In this document: positions 6,264 to 15,283 of the stretch, piece after piece | Numbering within the stretch: position 1 is the first letter of the stretch | How the letters are laid out: each line of letters starts with the position of its first letter | Assembly: GCA_030867875.1 (NCBI GenBank) | Contig: JAOWCC010001589.1 | Span: forward strand, 147,409,745-147,473,744 | DNA length: 64,000 nucleotides | Direction: 5' to 3' | Origin: Actinernus sp. WN-2022 | Taxonomy: Eukaryota > Cnidaria > Anthozoa > Actiniaria > Actinernidae | Made by a program: the position numbers and the translations under genes | Notes under the pieces: generated by a model | What the model was told of the DNA's origin: nothing | The model's input: only the letters and a program-made list of their open reading frames with translations | Databases searched by the model: none

Positions 6264-8206
6264 TCGCGCGTACCAGTTCTTAGGGGGTCCATCATAGAAT
6301 TTCGCTCTGGATCCGCCCGAAAGATGTATTTGGTGACATCCGTATTCGGAAATTGGGCTTTAAACGAGGTCCATTCCGCCTGCACGGCGGCGGCTTTGGT
6401 GGAATACATTAAAGGCGATTTGTCTTCCACCCCTTCTGAAAACCCGACCAGTTTTAATAGGCTGTGGCTGTCGATCTTAATGCCCTCCACATAGTCCGAA
6501 GCGATGCTGTAGGTGCACTTGTACTGATTGCCGGACGAGGGATAGGCATTCTGCATACGAAAGTGGATCGCCACTTGGGAGTTAATCCAGTCCCCAATTT
6601 CCTCCATCATGTAACTGCCCGGAGTCATGTGGACGACCACCCAATGTCTGTCGATATCGAAGCGTTTGTACGTGAGACGGTTGTTGCTCGTGGTAACATT
6701 GTAGCGGATGACAGTGTCGATCTGTGTTTGAATGTCTATCAACAGTTCTTCAGGATCGTGGTAGACTTCTTTGGTCAATGTCAGACGGTGGTCGGTCACG
6801 TTTCTCTTGAGCTCCCATTCCGGAGTGCCCCGTCCTGACGTGGGACTGCTCATGGCATTCCAGGCATACCCGATACCCACAGCCACGTCGGTCTCCGTCG
6901 GCGCCCACTCTAGAATTCCAAAGGCTCTCAACAGTTGTTCCGCCTCAATTTTAAAAAGGATCGGAGGGAGACTGACGACTTGAGCGGCTACTTCCATGCT
7001 GCCTGCTTTCACATCGTATTCTATGGGAAAGTCGCTGGTGAATCGGGCCGGCTCATTGTCTGGATGAGCCCTTAGACTGTCTGTGTTAGAAATCACAATC
7101 ACACGGCCTGGCGACCCCATGCTTCCACGCCGTTGCAAATCCAAGGATAGCACCGTACGTCCTGCCGTAAATTTTAACAAGTCTCCTTTATGATCTTTCA
7201 AAGATATATGTATCTTGTTGAAGCCTCCGGTCGTCAAGCGGTGGTAGACGGGATGGAGGGGTTCTTTATAGATAATCCCACGTCGGTCTAAGGTGAGAAG
7301 AGAGGTTGGGAGTGCTGGATGTTCTGTGGGCTCTTGCTCCCCGGTCACATAGGCCAGTAGAGGCTGTAAGGTGCCGTGGATCAGGGAGGGTTTGACGATA
7401 TCCGCAAAGACGCTGATCACATGGGTTCTTGGCAACGGGGCGAGGTCTACGTTCTTGTTTTTAGAAGACACGTTGATTTTAGTGCCTAGCATACGACTCT
7501 GAAAGCGGCGTCTATTTTCCGCGGTCGATCCATCCGACACGTTCGTGGAACACACCGTCAGGGCTAGAGGTTGCCCCTCGTGGAGATCGAAGGGAAGGGA
7601 ATAGGGTTTGGCAACGAATGTCAGCGGCGGTATTTTGCCTTCGATCTTGTGAGACCTCAAATGCAATACGGGAGGGGCCAAGCCTAACACTGTGGCCAGA
7701 GGTAGCGAGAAGAGAAGGGCTTCGTTGTCGGCCGGAACGCCGTACTTGGGCATGCCCTTCCCACTACCGCCATAATATAATTCGACGTTGTGTGTGTCGT
7801 CCCAGTAGGTAAGGAATAGTTGGCGCAAAGGATGGCGTAAATGATTAATGGTCTTCAGGGGTCCTTTTTGAATGTAGTCCGCCAATTCCGGGAGGGTGGC
7901 GAAACGCTCCAAGGGGATGAGTTCGAGGGTCTTGATGACGGCGTGGGGGGTTTCACGCACACGGGTCTCGTAAGCCATAAAATAGGGGATATCCTTTTGA
8001 ATGAGCGGATGCGTCTTGGGAGGATGAAAGGCGGGCGTCATGATGGACGATAGGCGCACCAGCCATAATTCAGGTTCCTTTAACAGGATCGGATCGTCCA
8101 CGTCTACAATATAGTCCCCCGGTTGGTTGTCAGGATGTAGAGCGTTGCTCGCATCGCTCGGCAGCCACACCGTCACGTGGTCTCTCGTCTTTAACGAAAA
8201 GGACAT
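6260..8206 (-). CDS. 648-residue structural protein with two similar halves
   Basis: I choose ATG 8204-8206 (MSFSLKTRDHVTVWLPSDAS), because the upstream start at 8239 adds only an Arg run from a CTT repeat. The N-terminal segment VWLPSDASNALHPDNQPGDY followed by a WLVRLSSIMTPAF strand is a known Polinton/adintovirus structural-protein pattern. It recurs near residue 370 as VVISNTDSLRAHPDNEPARF followed by MEVAAQVVSLPPI. Each copy is followed by a helix with a LADYIQ- or IGDWINSQ-type motif, so the protein is an internal duplication. A vertex or fibre-like minor capsid role is likely; the exact role is inferred. The gene is intact and overlaps the 279-residue gene by 4 nt. Confidence 0.65.
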   Translation of the reverse strand: MSFSLKTRDHVTVWLPSDASNALHPDNQPGDYIVDVDDPILLKEPELWLVRLSSIMTPAFHPPKTHPLIQKDIPYFMAYETRVRETPHAVIKTLELIPLERFATLPELADYIQKGPLKTINHLRHPLRQLFLTYWDDTHNVELYYGGSGKGMPKYGVPADNEALLFSLPLATVLGLAPPVLHLRSHKIEGKIPPLTFVAKPYSLPFDLHEGQPLALTVCSTNVSDGSTAENRRRFQSRMLGTKINVSSKNKNVDLAPLPRTHVISVFADIVKPSLIHGTLQPLLAYVTGEQEPTEHPALPTSLLTLDRRGIIYKEPLHPVYHRLTTGGFNKIHISLKDHKGDLLKFTAGRTVLSLDLQRRGSMGSPGRVIVISNTDSLRAHPDNEPARFTSDFPIEYDVKAGSMEVAAQVVSLPPILFKIEAEQLLRAFGILEWAPTETDVAVGIGYAWNAMSSPTSGRGTPEWELKRNVTDHRLTLTKEVYHDPEELLIDIQTQIDTVIRYNVTTSNNRLTYKRFDIDRHWVVVHMTPGSYMMEEIGDWINSQVAIHFRMQNAYPSSGNQYKCTYSIASDYVEGIKIDSHSLLKLVGFSEGVEDKSPLMYSTKAAAVQAEWTSFKAQFPNTDVTKYIFRADPERNSMMDPLRTGTRE

Positions 8207-8250
8207 ATTTTTTCTTCTTCTTCTTCTTCTTCTCCTCACGGTAGGGTGGA

Positions 8251-8430
8251 TTATTTCATGTCCTCACGCCTCACCCAACTGTTAAAGGAAGCAGGCCAGC
8301 CAAACCATTTAATAAGCAATAGTTGTTTAGCGCCTGGTCTTCCTTTCCGGGCTAGAATTTTTTCCACTCCAAACGTTTGGTCCGCTCTGCTGGAGATGCG
8401 TTGTAGTTCCTGTTCGTAAAATAGAATTTT
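8251..8430 (-). pseudogene. integrase C-terminal remnant with chromodomain-like tail
   Basis: Reading leftwards from about 8430, one frame is open to TAA at 8251-8253. It contains FYEQELQRISSRADQTFGVE, then VEKILARKGRPG, then IKWFGWPASFNSWVRREDMK. The KW-GWP-x2-FNSW pattern is the chromodomain-like end of Polinton retroviral-type integrases. It has no start codon and no DDE core: upstream it runs straight into the PolB exonuclease frame. It is therefore a deletion remnant of a separate integrase gene that once lay between the polymerase and the 648-residue gene. Confidence 0.72.
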
Positions 8431-11400
8431 CTGGAAGAAAATGCTTCAGGTAGGTGGAGGCGATGGTGCAACAGTCTGTAAAGGGGTCCACTTGAAATTC
8501 CTTAACAAAGGTGCGTCGAAAGGATAAACAGCCCATCATCAAGACCACCACATCTTGGATGCAGTAATCGCGCATGTCTTTCTTGAAATCAAACACGTAG
8601 CCTTCCGCACGCTTCTGGGCATGCCAGGCGGTCAATACCTCAGCCTTCTTAACCGGTAGGATGTCGATGCCGTAATACTTTAAATCCGGCAAGGGACCTA
8701 CATAATTCTGATAGCTTTGTCCGCTGTCTGGCTCTATGCCTGTACGGTTGAAAAAAACTGGGAAATGCGTCTTGGCTTGGGTCAGGTCGAAGGTCTTTCC
8801 AAAAGCGTCTAGGGGAATGGGTAAGAAACACACATTGTAAATAGATTGTTTTGGCCCCTTGGTAGATGACGTTGGGACGTTGACCATTCTCGATTAAATA
8901 TTGTAAAATAGGATACGAGTCATAGCCTTTAAAATTATGCGCCATCATGATATACCCACTATGTTCAGGAACCAGCGCATAGGTGCAGAATTCTTTCACG
9001 CTATGGCCGATGCGTTGACGTATTCCGCATTGAGGACATGCTTTCGACACGGGCTCCTTCTCACACTGTTCGCACACCTTGATCCAGACGAATAGATTGA
9101 CGGTGTGATGGTCCTCAAACGGCATGGTTTCAAAGTCAAAGAACAGATATCGAAAACATTCTTTAGTGTCTTGCTCTTCCACACCCTCCTTGTTTTTCTT
9201 CTTCTTTTCCACATAAGGCTGTAAGTAGCACAGATGGCCGTACTCGACAAGACGGTCGCAGCCCGTGCATATGTATTCCCCACAACGATGTTCGTGTAAT
9301 TTCCTCCATATACTTGTCTTACGGTATTTTTTAGAAATTCTCATGTCCAATGTTTTTTTGCATCGAAGACAGCGTTGATACCGTCGACAGGTACTGTAAC
9401 ATTCCTCTTGCTTCGTCGAAACATTGATTTTCTGATGGTTTTGGAAACAAGCTTCTGTGGGAAAAGATGTGACAAGAGTCACACACAATCCAAACGGGTT
9501 TTTCCTTCTCCTCATCATTCCCTAAACATTCTTTATTCTTGCAGTAATGGCATATTTTCAGACAGCTGTTATGGTTTTTGGCATCGGAATAACCTTTATT
9601 ACACCGTCGGCAGAAATAAGAGGTGCATAGAAAGCCCTTCATAGACCGTATGACATCATAATGTTCCGAGTGAAGGTACAGATAGACATCTTCCACAACA
9701 TCGACCTCCTGGTCTACATCATCTCCTAAGTCACCTACAAAGGTGATGGCATTCACCTCATGGTCAAACACTTTAATACGCAGACGGTATTGTGCGAATA
9801 CCTTCTGAAACTTCATTAATTCCGGAATGCCGCAGGGTCCTGGCACAACACCAGCTTTGGCAAATAGGCGTAAGGCCTTCTTCTTCTCACTTTTAGGACC
9901 GCCCAATTGTCTACGGAAGAGACCTCTATGACAGTCTCGCGCCACCACGAGAGCCCGGGCACAGCACAATCCTTCCTCGTCGACACCGACTCGTAGGACC
10001 GATCGTTTAGCGTCTACAAAATGGTCTTCATTAATCGCATAACACCGTATGTCTCTCATCTTTTTCTTATTGACAGAAATGGTTGTTATTTTCCCCTGTA
10101 CATCCGTCCTACAGAGGTGTTCGCGGACGCGTCGACGATGCTTCGAAAAAAAAAAAAAGCATGACACACAGAACTGTGGACTGTCTTCATAATGTTTCAA
10201 ATTCTGTGGAGTGCGCAGCAGATGAAACACACCCTGGCAGAAATATAAATAGAGGACAGGCTCATCTCGAGTGACCCCTAAGGTAATGTAGGAAGGATTG
10301 TCATCCTTTTCGTAACTCAGCACAACAAGCCGAATACCTTTTTCGAACAACATGAATCCGCTTAAGGAATCCATTTTTTCACGCCAACTCGCGTTCCCTT
10401 CAGGGGCTTCTGTCAGACGTTGCAGTCCTACGATACGTGGAAGCATTGTGGAATCGCGTGTTTTTGCGTAAGGAACGCCATCGGCCATGATTTTCTCTCC
10501 TTGGGTTACCGCCTCGTACATACTATCCTCCCCCACATACAAACGGCTAAGAGTAAGAGTATTATTACACTGCAACTTACCAAGCCATCGCGTGACCTCG
10601 GTCTGCTTCATCGTGTTAAAGACACGCCTTTGGGCTCGGCCTACTTTACCGCCTCCAACAGGATTTCGTACATGGCTCAAGTCAATCTCCATGACTCCGT
10701 CCAAAATAAATTCATTGGTGGACTGCATGACTTTCTCGATCTCATCCATCATACGGTCCGCCGTCACTTCATTAGGCAAAAGATAAGGTAGGGTAATGTT
10801 GTTGTTTAACCCAGTGCCTGTTATAGACAGTTGTAGGCGGTCTCCTTCTATACATCCCACATCGTCTTTCACGTGATCGATAACTTTAGCCAAAACCTTT
10901 CGCGCTTTCTCGACCGCTTCTTTAGCCTCGGAGACAGGTTTCATATGAATTTTAGTACGGTAAAAAGCCTTGGTCATGCGAAAGGTTTTGCTATGTTTGC
11001 CGTCCATCTTTTCGATGTGAAAGTGATCTTCCTCCTCCTCCTCCTCCTCCTCCTCCTCCTCCTCCTCTTCTTGTTCCTCTTTTTTTTCTATTTTTCTCCT
11101 CTTCGTTTCCCGTCCACAACCCGTCTGATGATGGCAGGGACTGAGCGGCGACCGCCCTACCGTGTCCATCAAATCTTCTACTGCGGATCGCCACTCCTCG
11201 TTCTCCTCCTCCGCTTCCTCCTCCTCTTCCTCCTCAACCTCCTGCCTAGGGTCTCCCTTTTGGAAAGCAAGGGCTTTACCGTACACCTGGGCTTTATCCT
11301 CCTCCGTAAAGACAACGGATGCCACATGGGGACTGCGAACATCCACATACTTTTCCTCTAAAAGTGTCACATCCCATCCTTTATACCAGTCGTATCCATT

Positions 11401-11505
11401 CGCCTCATGATCGCGTGCACGATCGTCTTCGATAGAGGCGTAAGCACGTTCCTTCTCCTCCTCCTCCTCTACAGAATAGGTGGCGGAAGACACAAACTGG
11501 TCCAT
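8431..11505 (-). pseudogene. decayed family B DNA polymerase: N-terminus and 3'-5' exonuclease only
   Basis: Three frames together make one gene: 11505-9331 (N-terminal part with two long Glu runs and Cys/His clusters), 9518-8649 (Cys/His cluster, ExoI FFDFET at 9126-9143, ExoII HNFKGYDSYPIL near 8911-8943) and 8887-8327 (ExoIII DYCIQDVVVL near 8549-8577). Frame changes fall near TTTTCCC (about 9460-9475) and near a GGGG/AAAA stretch (about 8840-8860). The polymerase palm (the SLYP, KYG and DTD motif regions) is absent. The exonuclease frame runs into an integrase tail at about 8430. In intact Polintons this enzyme performs protein-primed replication; this copy cannot. Start MDQFVSSATYSVEEEEEKER is two codons after an in-frame TAG. 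Confidence 0.82.
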
Positions 11506-11511
11506 ATCGAA

Positions 11512-11964
11512 CTAAGCAGAGGACTCCTCGTGTTCTATTGTCTCACCCTCTTCGTTCTCCTGTCTTTCTTTCTTCTTCTTCTTCTCAATCGCAGGTCCCA
11601 ATAGAGAGAAGGAATATTCTGAGCTTTGAGCATTGTCTTCCTCCTCCTCCCCCTCCATGGTCCCATGAGCCTCCTCAGAAGTGGCGTCCGATCCCCATGG
11701 TTTATTCCACCGGATGGAGAAGGCGGAGGAGAAGGAGGCTCGTGAGTCATTCTCCTCCTCCTCACCCTCCTCACCCTCCTCCTCCTCCCCTTCTTCTGCT
11801 TCTTCCATCACCCACGACATATGTTGAGCCTGCGGAACCATCCATGGTTGTGGTGACGTATACTCGAACTCCTCCTCTTCCTCCTCCTCCTCCTCATCCC
11901 CCTCGGTATCGGTAAAATATTCCGGCGAGGGGGGTGAGGACTGTATGGAACGAACTTCTGCGTA
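11512..11964 (-). pseudogene. acidic ORF segment after an in-frame TAG
   Basis: This is the same frame as the 12,348-11,965 ORF, continuing past TAG 11,965-11,967 and open to TAG at 11,512-11,514. It carries a second copy of the SPEYFTDTEGD motif followed by long Glu runs, then a Ser-rich part and a Lys/Glu end. An internal ATG at 11,841 could start a 109-residue protein. It is in frame with the polymerase ORF two codons further on. It could be the tail of the acidic protein after a nonsense mutation, or a readthrough product. Function is unknown. Confidence 0.45.
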
Positions 11965-12348
11965 CTAAGCCCCTATCTCGGCGTCTTCCTTCGCCATGGA
12001 ATCTTCATCATCATCCTCATCCTCATCATCCCCCTCGATATCAGTGAAATATTCCGGCACGGGGGGTGGGGACAGTATGGTATGGACTTCACCTATCTCG
12101 ACTTCTTCCTTCTTCATGGAATTTTCATCCTCATCCCCCTCGGAATGCCACTCGTAAAAGTCTTCCTCACAAGCACAGGTCAACTCATAAGCGTCATACA
12201 CTGCATCCAATAAGGAATCGCTTAATTCTTCTTCTTTTTTTTTTTCTTGTTTTGACCACTCCATGACTAGACTTGACTCGATGTCGACTGACTGAAATAG
12301 TTCCAATGTCGCGCTACATATAGTATTTTCAAGACAATGACTCCGCAT
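11965..12348 (-). CDS. acidic Glu/Asp-rich protein of unknown function
   Basis: The product is 127 residues from ATG 12,348, or 99 from ATG 12,264. The shorter start is plausible because a TATA-like ACTATATGTAG lies at about 12,317-12,326. The N-terminal part has a helix and YELTCACEEDFYEW; the rest is acidic with EIGEVHTILSPPPVPEYFTD followed by Asp/Glu runs. The last part is the first of two tandem copies of a ~130-nt unit; the second copy lies beyond the TAG stop. Acidic low-complexity proteins can be transactivators or histone-binding proteins, but I recognise no family. It faces the heat-shock-element control region. Confidence 0.5.
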   Translation of the reverse strand: MRSHCLENTICSATLELFQSVDIESSLVMEWSKQEKKKEEELSDSLLDAVYDAYELTCACEEDFYEWHSEGDEDENSMKKEEVEIGEVHTILSPPPVPEYFTDIEGDDEDEDDDEDSMAKEDAEIGA

Positions 12349-12754
12349 AATTTAGATTTAGATTCTGACGTAGTTCCGCCGCATTCCCGGTCATGAATAA
12401 TGGAGAATGTTCTAGAACAGGCTGAGTCATGATCCAGAACAATAGAGAATGTTCTAGAACATGACGTCATGGGTTAAACGAGTTTTCGAGAAAATGGTGA
12501 GTCATGTTCTTGAATAATAGAGAACGTTCTAGAACAAGGACTCGACAGAATACGTCACCTACAAAAATAGAATAGGGGGTTCCCCCCCCCCCCCTCCCCC
12601 TATGATGTAATTCTATTGTGTCGGGTTTTCTATAAAAGAACACGGTTTGACTAGGATCTCGCTACTCTATAGTACACTCGCTCAGACCTAGTCAACAAGG
12701 AAAAAACAAGTTTGGAAACAAGTCGAAAAAAACAAAGTCAGTCAGTCCGTCCTT
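12349..12754. promoter_or_regulatory. bidirectional stress-type control region
   Basis: This non-coding gap separates divergent genes. It holds three perfect heat-shock elements (GAAnnTTCnnGAA) at 12,405-12,417, 12,447-12,459 and 12,522-12,534, plus TTCnnGAA half arrays at 12,485-12,492 and 12,507-12,514. There are AP-1 sites TGAGTCA at 12,423-12,429 and 12,498-12,504, and a full CRE TGACGTCA at 12,462-12,469. A CRE/ETS-like TCTGACGTAGTTCCGC lies at 12,364-12,379. A C-run at about 12,580-12,600 precedes the rightward TATA box. Binding is inferred from consensus matches. Confidence 0.7.
12631..12638 (+). promoter_or_regulatory. TATA box for the rightward genes
   Basis: TATAAAAG lies about 120 nt upstream of the ATG at 12,755 and just downstream of the heat-shock/AP-1/CRE cluster. 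The expected transcription start is about 12,660. Confidence 0.65.
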
Positions 12755-13294
12755 ATGGATATGAATGCGTTCGAAGTGACTTCCTACGTGTCCAGGAGTG
12801 TGAAGGAGCTCACCCTACTCTTTATTCGCGAAGATGACTCCTATGTCGTTTTGCTAAAATCTATCAAAGCGGAGCTAGGGTTGGAGGTCATGGACAACCC
12901 TCTTATTTTTTATGCGCCCTTGGAGGCCCGGTCTGTCTTTATGCTTGGCCGGTGGCATTTGCAGTGCTGGGGAACGGGCATTTACAAGCCGGATAATTGG
13001 GACAAAACACGAACGCCCTACATGCCCCACATGGGTCCTCTGGTGGAGTATCCCTTGATTTCACCCCAGGCTACCGCCGAAATCACGCCACCGATGTCCC
13101 GTCTGCATGTCTATTACAATGACAGTAGGGCCAATCACCTGGTCCTAAAAATCCGTCCTTTGGATTTTTATGCCTCGCAGCTGATGGCCCCCGACAATGC
13201 GACGGTCGCCTTTGCTTCTAACCCCACCCCACCACCACAACCACCCCCATCATCACCCTTACCCTCCTCCTCCTCATCCACGTCGTCGTCCTAA
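12755..13294 (+). CDS. unrecognised 179-residue protein with Pro/Ser tail
   Basis: The ORF begins MDMNAFEVTSYVSRSVKELT. Residues 1-150 look like a globular, strand-rich domain with conserved-looking aromatics (LGRWHLQCWGTGIYKPDNWD). Residues 155-179 are a Pro then Ser low-complexity tail. I recognise no family. It is the first gene downstream of the stress-type promoter and TATA box, so an early regulatory role is inferred. The next gene starts 26 nt after its stop across an AT-rich spacer. GC content resembles the neighbouring structural genes. Confidence 0.6.
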   Translation: MDMNAFEVTSYVSRSVKELTLLFIREDDSYVVLLKSIKAELGLEVMDNPLIFYAPLEARSVFMLGRWHLQCWGTGIYKPDNWDKTRTPYMPHMGPLVEYPLISPQATAEITPPMSRLHVYYNDSRANHLVLKIRPLDFYASQLMAPDNATVAFASNPTPPPQPPPSSPLPSSSSSTSSS

Positions 13295-13320
13295 ACCTTT
13301 TTTATTTTTAAAAATAGACT

Positions 13321-14214
13321 ATGGATCGTCAGAACAAACGGCGAAAGCAAGTCCTGAAGCCTTGGGACGATGACAGCGTGGGGGTGGACCAGGCCTCGAG
13401 CGCGACAGAGGACCTCTACCGAAAAGCCCTGGACCAGGCTTTAACGTCCGCCATACCTCTACTCGCAAACAGGTCGGACCTGGATGGGGGGTTGGCCAAG
13501 GAGCAAGAAGGGATTGTCGCCAAGCTTCTCTCCAGCTATGCTCAGTCTAAAAGTTTTTGGTTCCACGGGACCAATACCGAGAAACTCGTATATATGATGC
13601 GTCCTGTTCTAGCGGTGGAGGAACTACGGTGCATGGTGGGGGCCAACTTGGTCAAGGACAAGCTTTCCCGATTTCTTACCGATCACCGTAAGAAGATCTT
13701 GCCGAGTCTCCTCCTGATTCATGGTCAACAGTCAAACTTTGGGTGCTTTGCCCATGTCAATCATGACATAAATCAAGAACGTTTAAGGTTAGGGACCTTC
13801 TATATATCGACATTTAAGGCCTTAGGACGTTATAGCCGTCGTCAACAATGTAACTGTTGCGATCAATGCGTTAGGTACGGAAAAAAATGCAACTGCCCTA
13901 TTTGCGCCTCTCTCATGCCTGAAACTTTTCCAAACCTTCGGGTCCTTGTTTATAATATAAGCTTTTCAACATTAGGGGAAACCTATCAATTCATTTTACC
14001 TGATTTCGGGGATCCTCTTAAATTAGAATCGCAACGTCGGTTTCTTATTCGGTTTGATCGTTGTGAAGATCTGATCCAAAATAGACCAAACCGAAATCAT
14101 TTTAAGCATTTTTTGTGTACCGAGACACATAAGATTAATCTTATCATCAGCCATTGGAAACACTGTAAAGACTGTCGCCAAAATATTATATTTCATTATA
14201 GTTCTGAATGGTAA
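13321..14214 (+). CDS. unrecognised Cys-rich protein; first exon of a tandem module array
   Basis: The unspliced ORF is 297 residues. An N-terminal helical region (1-150) follows a nuclear-localisation-like MDRQNKRRKQVLKPW. Residues about 178-200 contain CNCCDQCVRYGKKCNCPIC, a probable zinc-binding cluster, and a second CKDC pair lies near the end. The frame can leave through a donor at 14,211 (GAATG|GTAATA) into an acceptor ending at 14,261, a 51-nt intron that preserves frame (phase 2) into the next Cys-rich exon. Without splicing it stops at 14,214. GC falls from about 13.8 kb onwards. Family not recognised. Confidence 0.6.
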   Translation: MDRQNKRRKQVLKPWDDDSVGVDQASSATEDLYRKALDQALTSAIPLLANRSDLDGGLAKEQEGIVAKLLSSYAQSKSFWFHGTNTEKLVYMMRPVLAVEELRCMVGANLVKDKLSRFLTDHRKKILPSLLLIHGQQSNFGCFAHVNHDINQERLRLGTFYISTFKALGRYSRRQQCNCCDQCVRYGKKCNCPICASLMPETFPNLRVLVYNISFSTLGETYQFILPDFGDPLKLESQRRFLIRFDRCEDLIQNRPNRNHFKHFLCTETHKINLIISHWKHCKDCRQNIIFHYSSEW

Positions 14215-14261
14215 TAACAATGTTGAAGAAAGAAAGAAATGAGACTTTTTCTGTCCTCTAG
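14211..14261 (+). other. 51-nt mini-intron
   Basis: Donor GTAATA and acceptor TTTTTCTGTCCTCTAG. Splicing joins the TG of the upstream codon to a G, restoring TGG and keeping the reading frame open into the next exon. Two further introns of 45 and 61 nt nearby are also phase 2. Confidence 0.6.
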
Positions 14262-14535
14262 GGTGGTGATGTCGGATACGTTAGACTGCCGTGACGATCC
14301 AAACGCTTGCCCCAACTTTTGTTTGGGGAGTTCTTATAACTTGTTTAACTATGACAGCGTCCCTATAAGCCGTAAATTACTTCTCGTCAGTAATGCCATC
14401 GGACGACACAAATGTTTTGCCATATATATAGATAAAGACGATGAGGATACTGAGGATGTCGTGTCCTATTGCAATTTCGAAAACATAAATAAACGTATCC
14501 GACAAATCCTCTGCTATAGAAAACCCTGTGTCTAA
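14262..14535 (+). CDS. tandem Cys-module exon 2
   Basis: The exon follows acceptor AG 14,260-14,261 and starts in phase 2 with G-GTG-GTG-ATG. Its ATG at 14,268 gives MSDTLDCRDDPNACPNFC, then a strand-rich region (KLLLVSNAIGRHKCFAIYID) and a helix (ENINKRIRQILC), ending at TAA 14,533. The order of Cys cluster, KhLLhS strand and helix matches exons 3 and 4. No clear phase-2 donor precedes its stop, so it may be a terminal alternative exon. Confidence 0.5.
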
Positions 14536-14558
14536 TCTAGAAATTTTGTTTTCCCTAG

Positions 14559-14901
14559 GGTTGTCATGGCCTCTGTGGCGTATTATAAATATTGCGGCTG
14601 CAGTTTCTGCGATTGTTTCCATGCCTTAGAAGATTTATCTCATGAGAATTATAAAATCCTTCTCATTAGTCCTGCTGTAGAAAGTCGTTGTTGTTTACTT
14701 GTCTGTGCGAATAACAATACTGTTTGGCTTCCTGATCCTGAGTTTGACATCAAGCAAATTAATCAACACATCCGCCAGATCGTTAATCACAATACGCGCA
14801 GTCTAGGATTGCTTAGTTTGCGTGGGTATCTATGGATAGATATAAGTAATTATATTTTCTTTCTCCTTAGGGTTGTAGAGGAGTACACTGAAACATTGTA
14901 A
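14559..14901 (+). CDS. tandem Cys-module exon 3 plus micro-exon
   Basis: The acceptor is TTTTCCCTAG ending at 14,558. The exon starts G-GTT-GTC-ATG with ATG 14,566 (MASVAYYKYCGCSFCDCFHA), then KILLISPAVESRCCLLVCAN and a helix FDIKQINQHIRQIV. A 45-nt intron (14,826-14,870; donor GG|GTATCT, acceptor CTCCTTAG) can be removed in frame. A 27-nt micro-exon (14,871-14,897) follows, with its own donor GTAATA in phase 2; otherwise the frame stops at TAA 14,899. C-x-C-x2-C and strand/helix order match the neighbouring modules. Confidence 0.5.
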
Positions 14902-14958
14902 TAGAACAGTATACTATTTTATTTTCATTTGTTTTTTCATGCTCCATTCCATTCCTAG

Positions 14959-15247
14959 GGTTATGACGGTACAAGCCCTCTACCATGAAGACTGCCCCTG
15001 TCCACTCTGTCAATGGGTCTTTCCAAACCATTTGTTACCAAATGATTTAAAAATGATCGCCATATCGATAGAGCCTCCCACAAATAATGTCTATCTCATT
15101 TTTAACTTTCCCAAGGGACCTCTTGAATACGAATTGACCCCCTTTGCAGACTTTAAGGACATACTCCTATTTATTGCGCTTCTTCTCGGGCCTAAAGAAG
15201 ATTATCAGGAAATCATAGACTTTGTGCTACAGCTCCATTTTACCTAA
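14959..15247 (+). CDS. tandem Cys-module exon 4
   Basis: The acceptor is CATTCCTAG ending at 14,958 and the intron from the micro-exon is 61 nt. The exon starts G-GTT-ATG and encodes MTVQALYHEDCPCPLCQWVF, then KMIAISIEPPTNNVYLIFNF and a helical tail (ADFKDILLFIALLLG). It ends at TAA 15,245-15,247. The CPCPLC cluster aligns with CGCSFC, CNCPIC and CNCLFC of the other modules. No phase-2 donor was seen before its stop. Confidence 0.5.
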
Positions 15248-15283
15248 TGATAATCTCTCTCTCTATTTTTTCATCCTCTTCAG

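Noticed and set aside
10873..11361. Leu/Phe-rich plus-strand ORFs (also 11,538-11,915)
   Set aside because: They are shadows of the CTT/CTC runs that encode Glu stretches on the minus strand.
12180..12230. LxCxE-type Rb-binding motif in the acidic protein (YELTCACEED)
   Set aside because: The spacing is L-x-C-x-C, not L-x-C-x-E.
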